In this document: positions 34,056 to 41,839 of the stretch, piece by piece
How the letters are laid out: the number at the start of each line of letters is the position of its first letter
Numbering within the stretch: position 1 is the first letter of the stretch
NCBI GenBank assembly: GCA_028693705.1
Contig: JAQUUX010000010.1
Coordinates: forward strand, 1-49,033
From: Lachnospiraceae bacterium
GTDB lineage: Bacteria; Bacillota; Clostridia; Lachnospirales; Lachnospiraceae
Length of the DNA stretch: 49,033 nt
Direction: 5' to 3'
The notes under the pieces: generated by a model
The model's database searches: none
Seen by the model: the letters and a program-made list of their open reading frames with translations, nothing else
What the model was told of the DNA's origin: nothing
Made by a program: the position numbers and the translations under genes

Positions 34056-35778
34056 ATCTCTCCAATTCCATGGTTCCCAGATCACCCTCATCACGTGATC
34101 TTACCGACACCGTGTTACCTGTCACTTCCTGTTCACCCACAATCAGCATATAAGGCACTTTTTGCAGCTGTGCTTCCCTGATCTTCAAACCGATTTTCTC
34201 TGCTCTGCCGTCTATTTCGGTCCGCATGCCTTCTGCTCTCAGTTTTTCTTCTACTGCCTTGGCATAGTCCAGATATTTATCTGAAATAGGCAATATTTTT
34301 ACCTGCATCGGTGCCAGCCAAAGTGGGAACTTCCCGGCATAATGTTCTATTAAGATTCCAATGAAACGCTCAATAGAACCAAATACCACTCTATGAATCA
34401 TAATAGGCTGGTGCTTTTCTCCATCTGCTCCCATATATTCCGCCCGGAAACGTGCCGGCAGCTGGAAATCCAGCTGAATCGTGCCACACTGCCAGGTTCT
34501 TCCAATGGAATCCTCCAGATGAAAATCAATTTTCGGTCCGTAAAAAGCACCATCTCCTTCATTTACCACATAAGGCAGTTCCAGTTCATCCAGTGCATTT
34601 CGAAGTCCCTCTGTTGCCAGTTCCCAATCTGCATCACTTCCGATAGAATTTTCCGGTCTGGTGGATAATTCCACATGATAAGAAAATCCAAACTTAGAAT
34701 AAACTTCATCTATCAGGCGAATTACGCCTTTGATCTCTGACGGAATCTGCTCTCTGGTCATGAAAATATGAGCATCATCCTGGGTAAAACAGCGAACTCT
34801 CATTAAGCCATGAAGCTGACCGGATTTCTCGTGACGGTGTACCAAACCCAGTTCTCCCATACGAATAGGCAGATCCCTATAAGAATGAGGCTTATTTTTA
34901 TAGACCAGCATCCCTCCCGGACAATTCATGGGTTTAATAGCAAAATCTGTCTCATCAATTACTGTAGTATACATATTTTCACGATAGTGATCCCAGTGAC
35001 CGGAGGTTTCCCAAAGAAATCTGTTTAACATCATCGGCGTGGAAATTTCCACATAACCTTCTCTGGTATGAAGCTTTCGCCAATAATCGATCAGCAGATT
35101 CTTCAATACCATACCCTTTGGTAAAAAGAAGGGAAATCCCGGTCCTTCCTCCATAATCGTAAATAATTCCAGTTCCTTCCCCAGTTTTCTGTGATCTCTG
35201 CGCTTTGCTTCTTCGATCTGATTTAGATACTGCTCCAATTCCTCTTTTTTCGGAAAAGAAGTGCCATAGATCCTGGTCAGCATCTTATTTTTTTCATTGC
35301 CTCTCCAGTAAGCGCCCGCTGTAGATGTCAGCTTAAACGCCCTGATGGCAGAGGTATAGCTTACATGAGGACCTGCACACAGCTCCAGATATTCTCCCTG
35401 TTCAAAGAATACCAGTTCTGCATCCTCCGGCAAATCTCTGATCAGCTCCAGTTTATATGGTTCTGCTTTAGCTTCCATAATGGCAATTGCCTCTTCTCTA
35501 TTTTTAATAGAACGTCGAAGCGGCAAGTTTTCTTTTACGATCTTTTTCATCTCTGCTTCTATCTCAGGGAATCTTTCTTCTGAGAAATCAAAATCAAATT
35601 CAAAATCATAATAAAATCCATCCTTAATTGCCGGTCCAATGGCACACTTTGTCGTGGGCCATAAACGCTTTACCGCCTGCGCCAGAATATGGGCTGTGGT
35701 GTGGCGAAATGCCTCTCTTCCCTTTTCATCTTCAAATTGCAGTTCTACAATGGAACCGTCTTTTTCGCAAATCTTCAT
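34015..35778 (-). CDS. thrS: Threonyl-tRNA synthetase lacking the TGS domain
   Basis: A 587-residue class II synthetase; E. coli ThrS has 642. The protein starts almost at the editing domain: residues 20-200 include FRHTTAHILAQAVKRLWP with the HxxxH editing motif, and GEYLELCAGPHVSYT. Catalytic motifs follow: MNCPGGMLVYKN (zinc Cys), HRHEKSGQLHGLMRVRCFTQ (motif 2, about 315-334), and IHRVVFGSIERFIGILIEHY (motif 3). The anticodon domain is at about 480-575. The N-terminal TGS domain (about 60 residues) is absent, as in a subset of Firmicutes. Expression is controlled by the T-box leader at 35863-36146. Confidence 0.96.
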   Translation of the reverse strand: MKICEKDGSIVELQFEDEKGREAFRHTTAHILAQAVKRLWPTTKCAIGPAIKDGFYYDFEFDFDFSEERFPEIEAEMKKIVKENLPLRRSIKNREEAIAIMEAKAEPYKLELIRDLPEDAELVFFEQGEYLELCAGPHVSYTSAIRAFKLTSTAGAYWRGNEKNKMLTRIYGTSFPKKEELEQYLNQIEEAKRRDHRKLGKELELFTIMEEGPGFPFFLPKGMVLKNLLIDYWRKLHTREGYVEISTPMMLNRFLWETSGHWDHYRENMYTTVIDETDFAIKPMNCPGGMLVYKNKPHSYRDLPIRMGELGLVHRHEKSGQLHGLMRVRCFTQDDAHIFMTREQIPSEIKGVIRLIDEVYSKFGFSYHVELSTRPENSIGSDADWELATEGLRNALDELELPYVVNEGDGAFYGPKIDFHLEDSIGRTWQCGTIQLDFQLPARFRAEYMGADGEKHQPIMIHRVVFGSIERFIGILIEHYAGKFPLWLAPMQVKILPISDKYLDYAKAVEEKLRAEGMRTEIDGRAEKIGLKIREAQLQKVPYMLIVGEQEVTGNTVSVRSRDEGDLGTMELERFIQPVFQHREFLL

Positions 35779-35862
35779 GTCTGTTCTCCTTTTTAAATTT
35801 TTTGGTTCAACATAAGAGTTTTATTTCATAAGGGTATTTCATGATTTGTAATGTTTAATGAA

Positions 35863-36146
35863 ATAAAAAAGCACCCCGGCATATACTATCTCTAGTATCT
35901 GCAAGGGTGCTGTCTGCACGGTTCCACCTTAACTTTTCACTTCAGATTCACACGAAATCCTATCCTTTAACGCAGGCATACGGTAATACTTATCGGAACA
36001 AATAAAGTCGTAATTTGTTCTTTCGTAATACAGCTTAGGAATGGTTTTTGGGATAGTTTCCTCATAAACAGCTCTCACCTATCACTGCTCTCTCTGGCTT
36101 TGGACCGCTATCTTACTTTTTTCCGTCATTGCTTTTCTTATGTTTG
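35863..36146 (-). promoter_or_regulatory. T-box leader of thrS
   Basis: The minus-strand leader contains the T-box sequence AAGGTGGAACCGTG (35930-35917), a stem I region with the AGAGAG and GGTGAGAG distal motifs (about 36090-36060), a stem GAACAAAT/ATTTGTTC (about 36022-35997), and a terminator (35910-35863) with stem GCACCC...GGGGTGC followed by T6. Uncharged tRNA-Thr should stabilise the antiterminator. Threonine specificity comes from the gene; I could not place the specifier codon with certainty. Confidence 0.9.
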
Positions 36147-36152
36147 ATTTGT

Positions 36153-36181
36153 ATTTTAGTACTTTATATGGTATCTGTCAA
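36153..36181 (-). promoter_or_regulatory. Sigma-A promoter of the T-box/thrS transcript
   Basis: A perfect TTGACA (36181-36176), a 17-bp spacer and TAAAAT (36158-36153) on the minus strand. Transcription should begin near 36146. It starts 9 bp after the end of the ABC permease gene. Confidence 0.8.
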
Positions 36182-36189
36182 AGGGTTAT

Positions 36190-38790
36190 TTACATCGTAT
36201 CATCCTCAATTGCTTCTATCATATTCTCTTTTACGATTCGTTTAGCGCATCCGGCATAAGCACAGAAAACAGCCATGAAAATACCCAGCACATACATGAG
36301 AACCACTCTTGCCGGCATCACTTTTATAAAATCTCCCCAGTCAAGCAGCGTTATTCGTAACATCATACCACTGATCACCAGGATTACCGGCATACCGATC
36401 ACAATTGGAGAGACTGCAAATAAACAGCCTTCCAGCAGGAATACTTTATGTAAACCAGACGCTGTCATTCCCGCAGATCTAAACAGCGCATATTCTTTTT
36501 TATGAACTCTGATATTATTCGTAATTGTAGAGAACGTATTGAAAATACCAATGACTGCAATCATGACAGCCACGGCATAAACCGCTGTTCTGATGGCCTG
36601 CTGACTGATAGCCTGCTCTCTTTCTTCCTCCAGCCGGCTCCAGACGGTAAAATCTTCTGATCCCATATAATTCGTACTGTCTGCCATAATCTGTTCTTTT
36701 ACACCAGCACTGTTCTCTACTCCTGCCAGTAAATCGATGGACAGACTATTAGCCTCCAGCTTCCTGTCCTCTGAAAAATGCCGTGTAAGTGCTTCATAGT
36801 CCTTCATAGGCAGGATCAATGCCAAACTATATCTGCTGGTATCTAAAATCCCCGGTGCTTCTTCTGTAACAGCCCCGACCTGTACCGAAAATTCATAGTT
36901 TCCATCCATGTCATCGAATACTTTCTCTCTACAGGATAATACATCTCCAGGTTTCATCTGCAGCATGGGAATCTTTACGGTTTCCTTCGTACCGCTTTTC
37001 ATATGATAAGTACTGTCTACCAGAACACTGTCAGGCAGATGATCTGCTGAAATCCCAATTTTATCACAATATTGTTCAAAAGATTCCTCTTCCAGACCTA
37101 CCAGATAGGTTACGATCCGATACTGCTCCCCTTCTTTTACAACATTGTATTTATAGGCATCCACTCCCTCAAGCCCGCCATTTTCTTTGAAAATAGCGGA
37201 CTCCTGCGCACCGGTTACATAAGTGGTAGTTCGTACCTCTCTGTGTTCGCAGATATCCTGCACCTGCGGTATTTCTTTTATTTTCCGAAGCAGCTCCGGG
37301 TCCGGTTCTTCCATCAAGCTCATTTGCAATGTTAAATCGTAATTTAAGATCTCTTCATCCTGTGCCACTGCCATATTAAATATAGATATAATATTGGCAT
37401 AGCTTACTAATAAAATAAAACACAGTGTAAGAGATAAAATTGCTGTTTTCATGCTCTTCTTATTCTGTCTATACTGATTCACGCCCAGTTCTCGATAAAT
37501 ATCAATATGTGTCGACGTTTTTGGGATTTTGCACCTACCCGGGTTGGAAATACCCTCTATCACCGAGATTTTTCCAACCCGATTAGCCGGTATCCTGGCG
37601 GAAAGCAAGACCATGACCAGAGAGAAGATCCCGGCAAACAGGAGCACCACAGGAGAAAACGCGATCTGCATAGCCACATAGTTTTCTGTTCCTGCCAAAA
37701 TGGTATTCATCCGCTTCAGTACCAGATAGCTGAAAACATAACCCAGCACAAGTCCCGGCAACAGTTGCAGTATCCACAAAATCACGCCTTCAAATAAAAC
37801 TGAATGCCGAATTTGTTTTGGGGTAGCACCCATGCTTTTCAAAATACTCAATTCCCTGATTCTGCTGTTGGCTGATATGGCAAAAGTGTTATAAATGATC
37901 AATACAAATACACCCATGACCAGCAAACACAAAACTACTGCCATGATAATCATAGAGATGAACAACGTGCCGGTGTTCTTCTTATCTGTAATACCATATA
38001 AGTTCAAGAGCGTTGTATTATAACGAACACCATACTTTCCTGATTCATCCATTACCAGCCCGGCTTTTTCTGCAATCCGTGGAAGCGTTTCATAAATTTG
38101 TTCCGGATGATTCACCCGCAGATAAATAGTCAGCTCATCCGTTGGCTGAATATCCGTATGATCCAGATATCCCATGGCAATATAGCCCGGAAAAGCAGAT
38201 ACTCCGGAAACATCAATGGATCCCACGATCTTCAATCGTCTGGTTTCTGTGACTTCAAAGCTTTCGCCTGTTTTCTCATAATCCCTGGTTTCCAGTTCCC
38301 TGCCATCAAGCATTCGTTTACCCACAGGCAATACCAATTCATCTCCTACCCGAAATTCCGGATTGTCCGTGAAAAATAACTTTGAAACTACAATTTCTCC
38401 CTGTTTTTCAGGAAGACGTCCTTCCAAAACTGTCTGAGTATAGTTCATGTCCTTCCAGAAATTTTCATCAGCATCCCGCATGAGAAGATAGGGTCTTTTG
38501 GTCATTTTAGGTTTGGCAGTATACCAATTGCCCTTTACCATAACCGTAGTAACCTCCGGATCTTCCAACACAGTCGGTAGCATAGCTCCCGTTGTTGCAT
38601 CCCATAACTCCCCGTGCCAATAACCGATTTGTTCCTTCGCTTCATCTACCTTTCCCTGCCAGTAGGAATACAGGAAAATACACAGAGAACAAAGTAGTGC
38701 AGATGCAATAGTAATAGCAATCAGCATGGATATAGTCTGTTTTTTATTTTGCTTTGATTTTTGCCAGGTATATTCCTCCATGATCTTCAT
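36190..38790 (-). CDS. FtsX/MacB-type ABC transporter permease (two-repeat)
   Basis: An 866-residue permease with two FtsX domains. A TM helix lies near 20-45 followed by a large extracellular MacB_PCD region (about 50-270), then three helices (about 280-410, including NSRIRELSILKSMGATPKQI), another TM (about 450-475), a second extracellular part (about 480-730) and three final helices with VHKKEYALFRSAGMTASGLH. It probably exports peptides or lipid-linked compounds, or acts in a bacitracin-type resistance module. It overlaps its ATPase gene by 4 bp (ATGA). No kinase/regulator pair is adjacent. Confidence 0.92.
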   Translation of the reverse strand: MKIMEEYTWQKSKQNKKQTISMLIAITIASALLCSLCIFLYSYWQGKVDEAKEQIGYWHGELWDATTGAMLPTVLEDPEVTTVMVKGNWYTAKPKMTKRPYLLMRDADENFWKDMNYTQTVLEGRLPEKQGEIVVSKLFFTDNPEFRVGDELVLPVGKRMLDGRELETRDYEKTGESFEVTETRRLKIVGSIDVSGVSAFPGYIAMGYLDHTDIQPTDELTIYLRVNHPEQIYETLPRIAEKAGLVMDESGKYGVRYNTTLLNLYGITDKKNTGTLFISMIIMAVVLCLLVMGVFVLIIYNTFAISANSRIRELSILKSMGATPKQIRHSVLFEGVILWILQLLPGLVLGYVFSYLVLKRMNTILAGTENYVAMQIAFSPVVLLFAGIFSLVMVLLSARIPANRVGKISVIEGISNPGRCKIPKTSTHIDIYRELGVNQYRQNKKSMKTAILSLTLCFILLVSYANIISIFNMAVAQDEEILNYDLTLQMSLMEEPDPELLRKIKEIPQVQDICEHREVRTTTYVTGAQESAIFKENGGLEGVDAYKYNVVKEGEQYRIVTYLVGLEEESFEQYCDKIGISADHLPDSVLVDSTYHMKSGTKETVKIPMLQMKPGDVLSCREKVFDDMDGNYEFSVQVGAVTEEAPGILDTSRYSLALILPMKDYEALTRHFSEDRKLEANSLSIDLLAGVENSAGVKEQIMADSTNYMGSEDFTVWSRLEEEREQAISQQAIRTAVYAVAVMIAVIGIFNTFSTITNNIRVHKKEYALFRSAGMTASGLHKVFLLEGCLFAVSPIVIGMPVILVISGMMLRITLLDWGDFIKVMPARVVLMYVLGIFMAVFCAYAGCAKRIVKENMIEAIEDDTM

Positions 38791-39470
38791 AGGGCAGTCA
38801 CCTCGTCAGATACAATGCGTCCGTCCTCGATCTGTATCATACGATCTGCTGCCTGTGCAATCTCTTCATCATGAGTGATCATAACAATCGTCTGACGGTA
38901 TTCCTGATTTGCCTGCTTTAATAATGTAATAATGGATTTTGTGTTTTCCTGATCCAGATTGCCTGTTGGCTCATCTGCCAGGATCACTGCCGGATGGCAT
39001 AGAAGTGCCCTGCCGATTGCCGTTCTCTGCTTTTGACCTCCGGACAGTTCATCGGGAAAATGCTGCAGACGATTTGACAACCCCAGCAGTTCCACTAATC
39101 TCTGAAATTCTTCCCGATCCGGTTTTCTGCCGTCCAACAGCATTGGCAGCATGATATTTTTTTCCACTGTTAATGTGGGAACCAAATGAAAGGCCTGGTA
39201 AATCAGTCCGATATTTCGCCGCCTGAAAATAGCCATTTTCGTTTCATTTAAGGCTGCAATATCGGTTTGATCAATCCAGACCTTTCCCTCTGTCGGAATA
39301 TCCACTCCTCCCAGCATATGCAAAAATGTGGATTTTCCCGATCCGCTGGGTCCCATAACTGACACGAACTGTCCCTCGGGTATTGTCAGATGCAGATGAT
39401 CCAGCGCCACTACCTTTGTATCATTACTTCCGTAGATTTTTGTAAGATTTTCAACTTTTAGAATATCCAT
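38787..39470 (-). CDS. MacB/LolD-type ABC transporter ATPase
   Basis: A 227-residue ATPase: Walker A VMGPSGSGKSTFLHMLGG (about 38-55), Q loop LIYQAFHLVPTLTV, signature LSGGQKQRTAIGRALL (about 142-157), Walker B VILADEPTGNLD (about 161-172), H loop MITHDEEIA. The signature and ADEPTGNLD are typical of the MacB/LolD/FtsE class that pairs with FtsX-type permeases. The partner overlaps at its 3' end. A good GGGGGAA-like ribosome site precedes ATG 39470. Confidence 0.95.
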   Translation of the reverse strand: MDILKVENLTKIYGSNDTKVVALDHLHLTIPEGQFVSVMGPSGSGKSTFLHMLGGVDIPTEGKVWIDQTDIAALNETKMAIFRRRNIGLIYQAFHLVPTLTVEKNIMLPMLLDGRKPDREEFQRLVELLGLSNRLQHFPDELSGGQKQRTAIGRALLCHPAVILADEPTGNLDQENTKSIITLLKQANQEYRQTIVMITHDEEIAQAADRMIQIEDGRIVSDEVTAL

Positions 39471-39626
39471 ATGATTCCCCCTATTTTCTTTCCATTTAGC
39501 TATTTTATAATCCTCATCATAACCTTTGAAAATTAAATTCTGATTAAGGGAATCTTGAGATTTCCATTCCTATTTATTAAAACGGCCTTTACTTTTCTGT
39601 ATATCTAATAAATTCAGTCAGCCATT

Positions 39627-39947
39627 TTAATAAATCTGCGGCGTAAACCACTGATATTTTTTCATATCCACATGTCCGTCCACAAATTCTATGCCGTCCT
39701 CCATAAGCAATCGAACCTGTTCATTTTCGCCCCCAAAGGCGAATGCTTCTGATACTCTGCCGTCTTTTGTCACTACCCGATAACACGGAATGTTCTCCGG
39801 ATCCGGATTGACATGTAGGGCATAGCCCACTACTCTTGCCCAGCGTCTGTTTCCTGCAAGTGCTGCCACCTGTCCATAAGTCGCAACTGTTCCACGGGGT
39901 ATTTGTTTCACTACCTTATATATTCGTTCAAATGAATTTTCTTCCAT
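39627..39947 (-). CDS. MGMT/alkyltransferase-like protein
   Basis: About 106 residues: the DNA-binding domain of O6-alkylguanine-DNA alkyltransferases without the N-terminal domain. The helix RIYKVVKQIPRGTVATYGQV (about 7-26) and RVVGYALHVNPDPENIPCYRVV (key residues P-C-Y-R-V-V) are diagnostic. The active-site motif is PCHRV in the true enzyme and PWHRV in the non-enzymatic ATL group; here it is PCYRV, Cys kept, His replaced by Tyr. Its activity is therefore uncertain. I start at ATG 39947, preceded by GGAG; the frame extends to 39989. Confidence 0.88.
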   Translation of the reverse strand: MEENSFERIYKVVKQIPRGTVATYGQVAALAGNRRWARVVGYALHVNPDPENIPCYRVVTKDGRVSEAFAFGGENEQVRLLMEDGIEFVDGHVDMKKYQWFTPQIY

Positions 39948-40043
39948 TTTCGTCTCCGTCTTCAAGCATATAGTATGCGTAATTAACATATATTATATTA
40001 AATTTGCATAATTTATCTATTCCAATTAGCATAAAATGAAATC

Positions 40044-40337
40044 ATGGAAAAGAGAAGAATAAACCGTTTAAAGGAATTACGGACATCTCACAATCTGACG
40101 CAAAGACAGGTCTGTGATAAATTTCATCTTAATCAAAGCACCTACAGCCGCTACGAATCAGGAGATCAGAAAATGTATGAAGACCTGATTATTGATGTTG
40201 CGGCTTTTTACCATGTTTCAACCGACTATCTGCTGGGTGTGGAAAGTAAGGATCTGGTAGATAAGGATCTTGAATTTGACCGTCTTCTCCATGATTTCAC
40301 TGATTTTTATATTGCAAATAAAAATAAAAAAAGTTAG
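40044..40337 (+). CDS. XRE-family transcriptional regulator
   Basis: A 97-residue HTH_3 protein: RLKELRTSHNLTQRQVCDKF (about 8-27) and LNQSTYSRYESGDQKMYEDL, then DVAAFYHVSTDYLLGVES, all standard for the Cro/C1 fold. The C-terminal 30 residues are charged. There is no obvious ribosome site before ATG 40044. Upstream are several GCATA repeats (39966, 40006, 40029; GCGTA at 39977), which may be its binding sites and could also affect the divergent alkyltransferase-like gene. Its end is 7 bp from a converging regulator gene. Confidence 0.85.
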   Translation: MEKRRINRLKELRTSHNLTQRQVCDKFHLNQSTYSRYESGDQKMYEDLIIDVAAFYHVSTDYLLGVESKDLVDKDLEFDRLLHDFTDFYIANKNKKS

Positions 40338-40344
40338 TAATATT

Positions 40345-41046
40345 TTAATCATTACCCTGATCACTATTCTTTACCTGAGAAAGGTATCGGTATACACTTG
40401 CCTGTGAACAATGCAGTGCTTCAGCCACATTTGGAATTGCACCTTTTAATAGGAAAATACCACCGGCCTCCAAAGCTGTAATAATATGCATCCTCTCATC
40501 TGCCGTCAGTCTGTCTGCTGTTACACCAAGTTCATCCAGTTCCCGTCCAACTGCCTCGCTTACCACTGCATCAATAGAATTATGAAAACTTTCTTCTACT
40601 AATAAAGAAGAATGAAATTCCGGTTCCTGCAATGTCTCATTAACCGGCTCAAAGCCCATAAAAGAATCCGGATGGCATAATTTTAAAATAGCATCTCCCA
40701 CATCACGATATCTGCTGTCATCAAAATTAATGCAAAGCATACCAATCAGTTTCCCATCATCCTTAATAAATAAAGTCGAAGAACGTAACGCTTTTCCACT
40801 TGCAGATACTCCGGTATAATGCAATCTGTAATTCTGCGTCTCATAACACTTATCCATGAGAAACTTCAATGCTACATTCGTCAAGGGGGCGCCAATTTCC
40901 CGTCCGCTCACATGATTATTTGCAATTGCAATAATGGACTGATTCTTATCTGTCAGGTCGTGAAGCACTACTTCGTAGTCCGGTCCAAGCACCTGTCCTA
41001 AAAATTCTGTCAATTTAATATAATGTATCAACAGCGGATTTGCCAT
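40345..41046 (-). CDS. YheO/DauR-like transcriptional regulator
   Basis: A 233-residue regulator with the YheO-type PAS domain (about 8-120; LGPDYEVVLHDLTDKNQSII and GKLIGMLCINFDDSRYRD) and a C-terminal HTH_22 domain (about 170-228; PNVAEALHCSQASVYRYLSQ). Related proteins such as DauR repress amino-acid catabolic genes. It is divergent from ridA-lyase-transporter, and a 20-bp palindrome covers the -35 of that operon, so it is the natural candidate repressor or ligand-responsive switch. The effector, perhaps an amino acid or a RidA-sensitive enamine, is unknown. Confidence 0.9.
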   Translation of the reverse strand: MANPLLIHYIKLTEFLGQVLGPDYEVVLHDLTDKNQSIIAIANNHVSGREIGAPLTNVALKFLMDKCYETQNYRLHYTGVSASGKALRSSTLFIKDDGKLIGMLCINFDDSRYRDVGDAILKLCHPDSFMGFEPVNETLQEPEFHSSLLVEESFHNSIDAVVSEAVGRELDELGVTADRLTADERMHIITALEAGGIFLLKGAIPNVAEALHCSQASVYRYLSQVKNSDQGND

Positions 41047-41234
41047 ATGCCCGTCTCCTTTTCTCGATTGTAATTTTTAATTTCTGTTCTTTTATTATAC
41101 TGTTTCTGTCTACTCTTTGTCAAAAGAACTTTTGTAATTTTTTCATCTTATAATAATTTTTTATTACAAATTGTATATTTAATATGTGCATTTTAAACAT
41201 ATCATTTGGTACTTTGTTATCATTTTTATACAAT

Positions 41235-41254
41235 GTCGACAAATATTTGTTGAC
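41235..41254. promoter_or_regulatory. Palindromic operator over the ridA -35
   Basis: GTCGACAAATATTTGTTGAC is a palindrome with one mismatch in ten arm positions. It includes the first five bases of the -35 hexamer TTGACT, so a bound protein would block RNA polymerase. The likely binder is the YheO-like regulator encoded next to it. Confidence 0.7.
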
Positions 41255-41278
41255 TTATTTTTATTAGTGTGATAAATT
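41250..41278 (+). promoter_or_regulatory. Promoter of the ridA-lyase-transporter operon
   Basis: TTGACT (41250-41255), a 17-bp spacer, TAAATT (41273-41278). The predicted start is near 41285, giving a short leader to ATG 41304 with the ribosome site AAGGAGG at about 41288-41294. Confidence 0.65.
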
Positions 41279-41303
41279 TTTCTTACCAAGGAGGTAGCAT
41301 TTC

Positions 41304-41681
41304 ATGAAAAAAATCATCAACACCACATTGGCACCTGCAGCGATTGGTCCCTATTCGCAAGCTGTTGCCATCAATGGTTTGGTCATTACCTCTGGTCAGC
41401 TTCCAATTGATCCATCAACTGGAGCTTTTCCAGACGGTATCGCTGAACAAACCAAACAGTCACTTACCAATGTCAAGCATATTCTTACAGAATCAGGTAC
41501 AGACATGGATCATGTGGTTAAAACCACTGTTTTCTTAAGTGACATGAACAACTTTGCAGCTATGAACGAAGTATATTCCACGTTCTTTAGCGAAGGTGCA
41601 TATCCTTCCCGTTCCGCTGTTGAAGTAGCAAGACTTCCCAAAGACGCTCTCGTTGAAATCGAAGTCATCGCCCAGTTGTAA
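41304..41681 (+). CDS. ridA: RidA family enamine/imine deaminase
   Basis: A 125-residue YjgF/YER057c/UK114 protein: NTTLAPAAIGPYSQAVAING (about 5-24), TSGQLPIDPSTG, and the C-terminal YPSRSAVEVARLPKDALVEI (about 99-118) in which the conserved Arg binds the substrate carboxylate. RidA hydrolyses reactive 2-aminoacrylate and related enamines to 2-keto acids. Such enamines are released by PLP beta-eliminating enzymes, and a member of that class is encoded 158 bp downstream, so the pairing makes chemical sense. The strong ribosome site AAGGAGG precedes ATG 41304. Confidence 0.96.
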   Translation: MKKIINTTLAPAAIGPYSQAVAINGLVITSGQLPIDPSTGAFPDGIAEQTKQSLTNVKHILTESGTDMDHVVKTTVFLSDMNNFAAMNEVYSTFFSEGAYPSRSAVEVARLPKDALVEIEVIAQL

Positions 41682-41685
41682 CATC

Positions 41686-41839
41686 GACGTTTTCATACTT
41701 TAGAAAAGTACAAAGAAAATCGTCAACACAAACCATTTCATAGGTTCTGTCCGCTAGTTGCAATCAAAATCAAAAAAGCAATGACCGGGGTTCCTCAACA
41801 AAGAAGGCTAACAAAGCCGAAATTAGGAGGAAAATAATT
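41686..41839 (+). promoter_or_regulatory. Leader between ridA and the lyase
   Basis: A hairpin GACGTTTTC/GAAAATCGTC (41686-41724) lies after ridA. TTCCTC (41791-41796) can pair with GAGGAA (41827-41832), which includes most of the lyase ribosome site, around a small GGCT/AGCC hairpin. This might tune lyase translation. It is weaker than the structure before the transporter. Confidence 0.3.

Noticed and set aside
37507..37797. 96-codon plus-strand frame within the ABC permease
   Set aside because: It is antisense to a clear FtsX-domain region and has low-complexity shadow composition.
41781..41837. 18-codon leader peptide before the lyase, like TnaC
   Set aside because: It has no ribosome site and no Trp, Tyr or Cys codons, so attenuation of the TnaC type is not supported.
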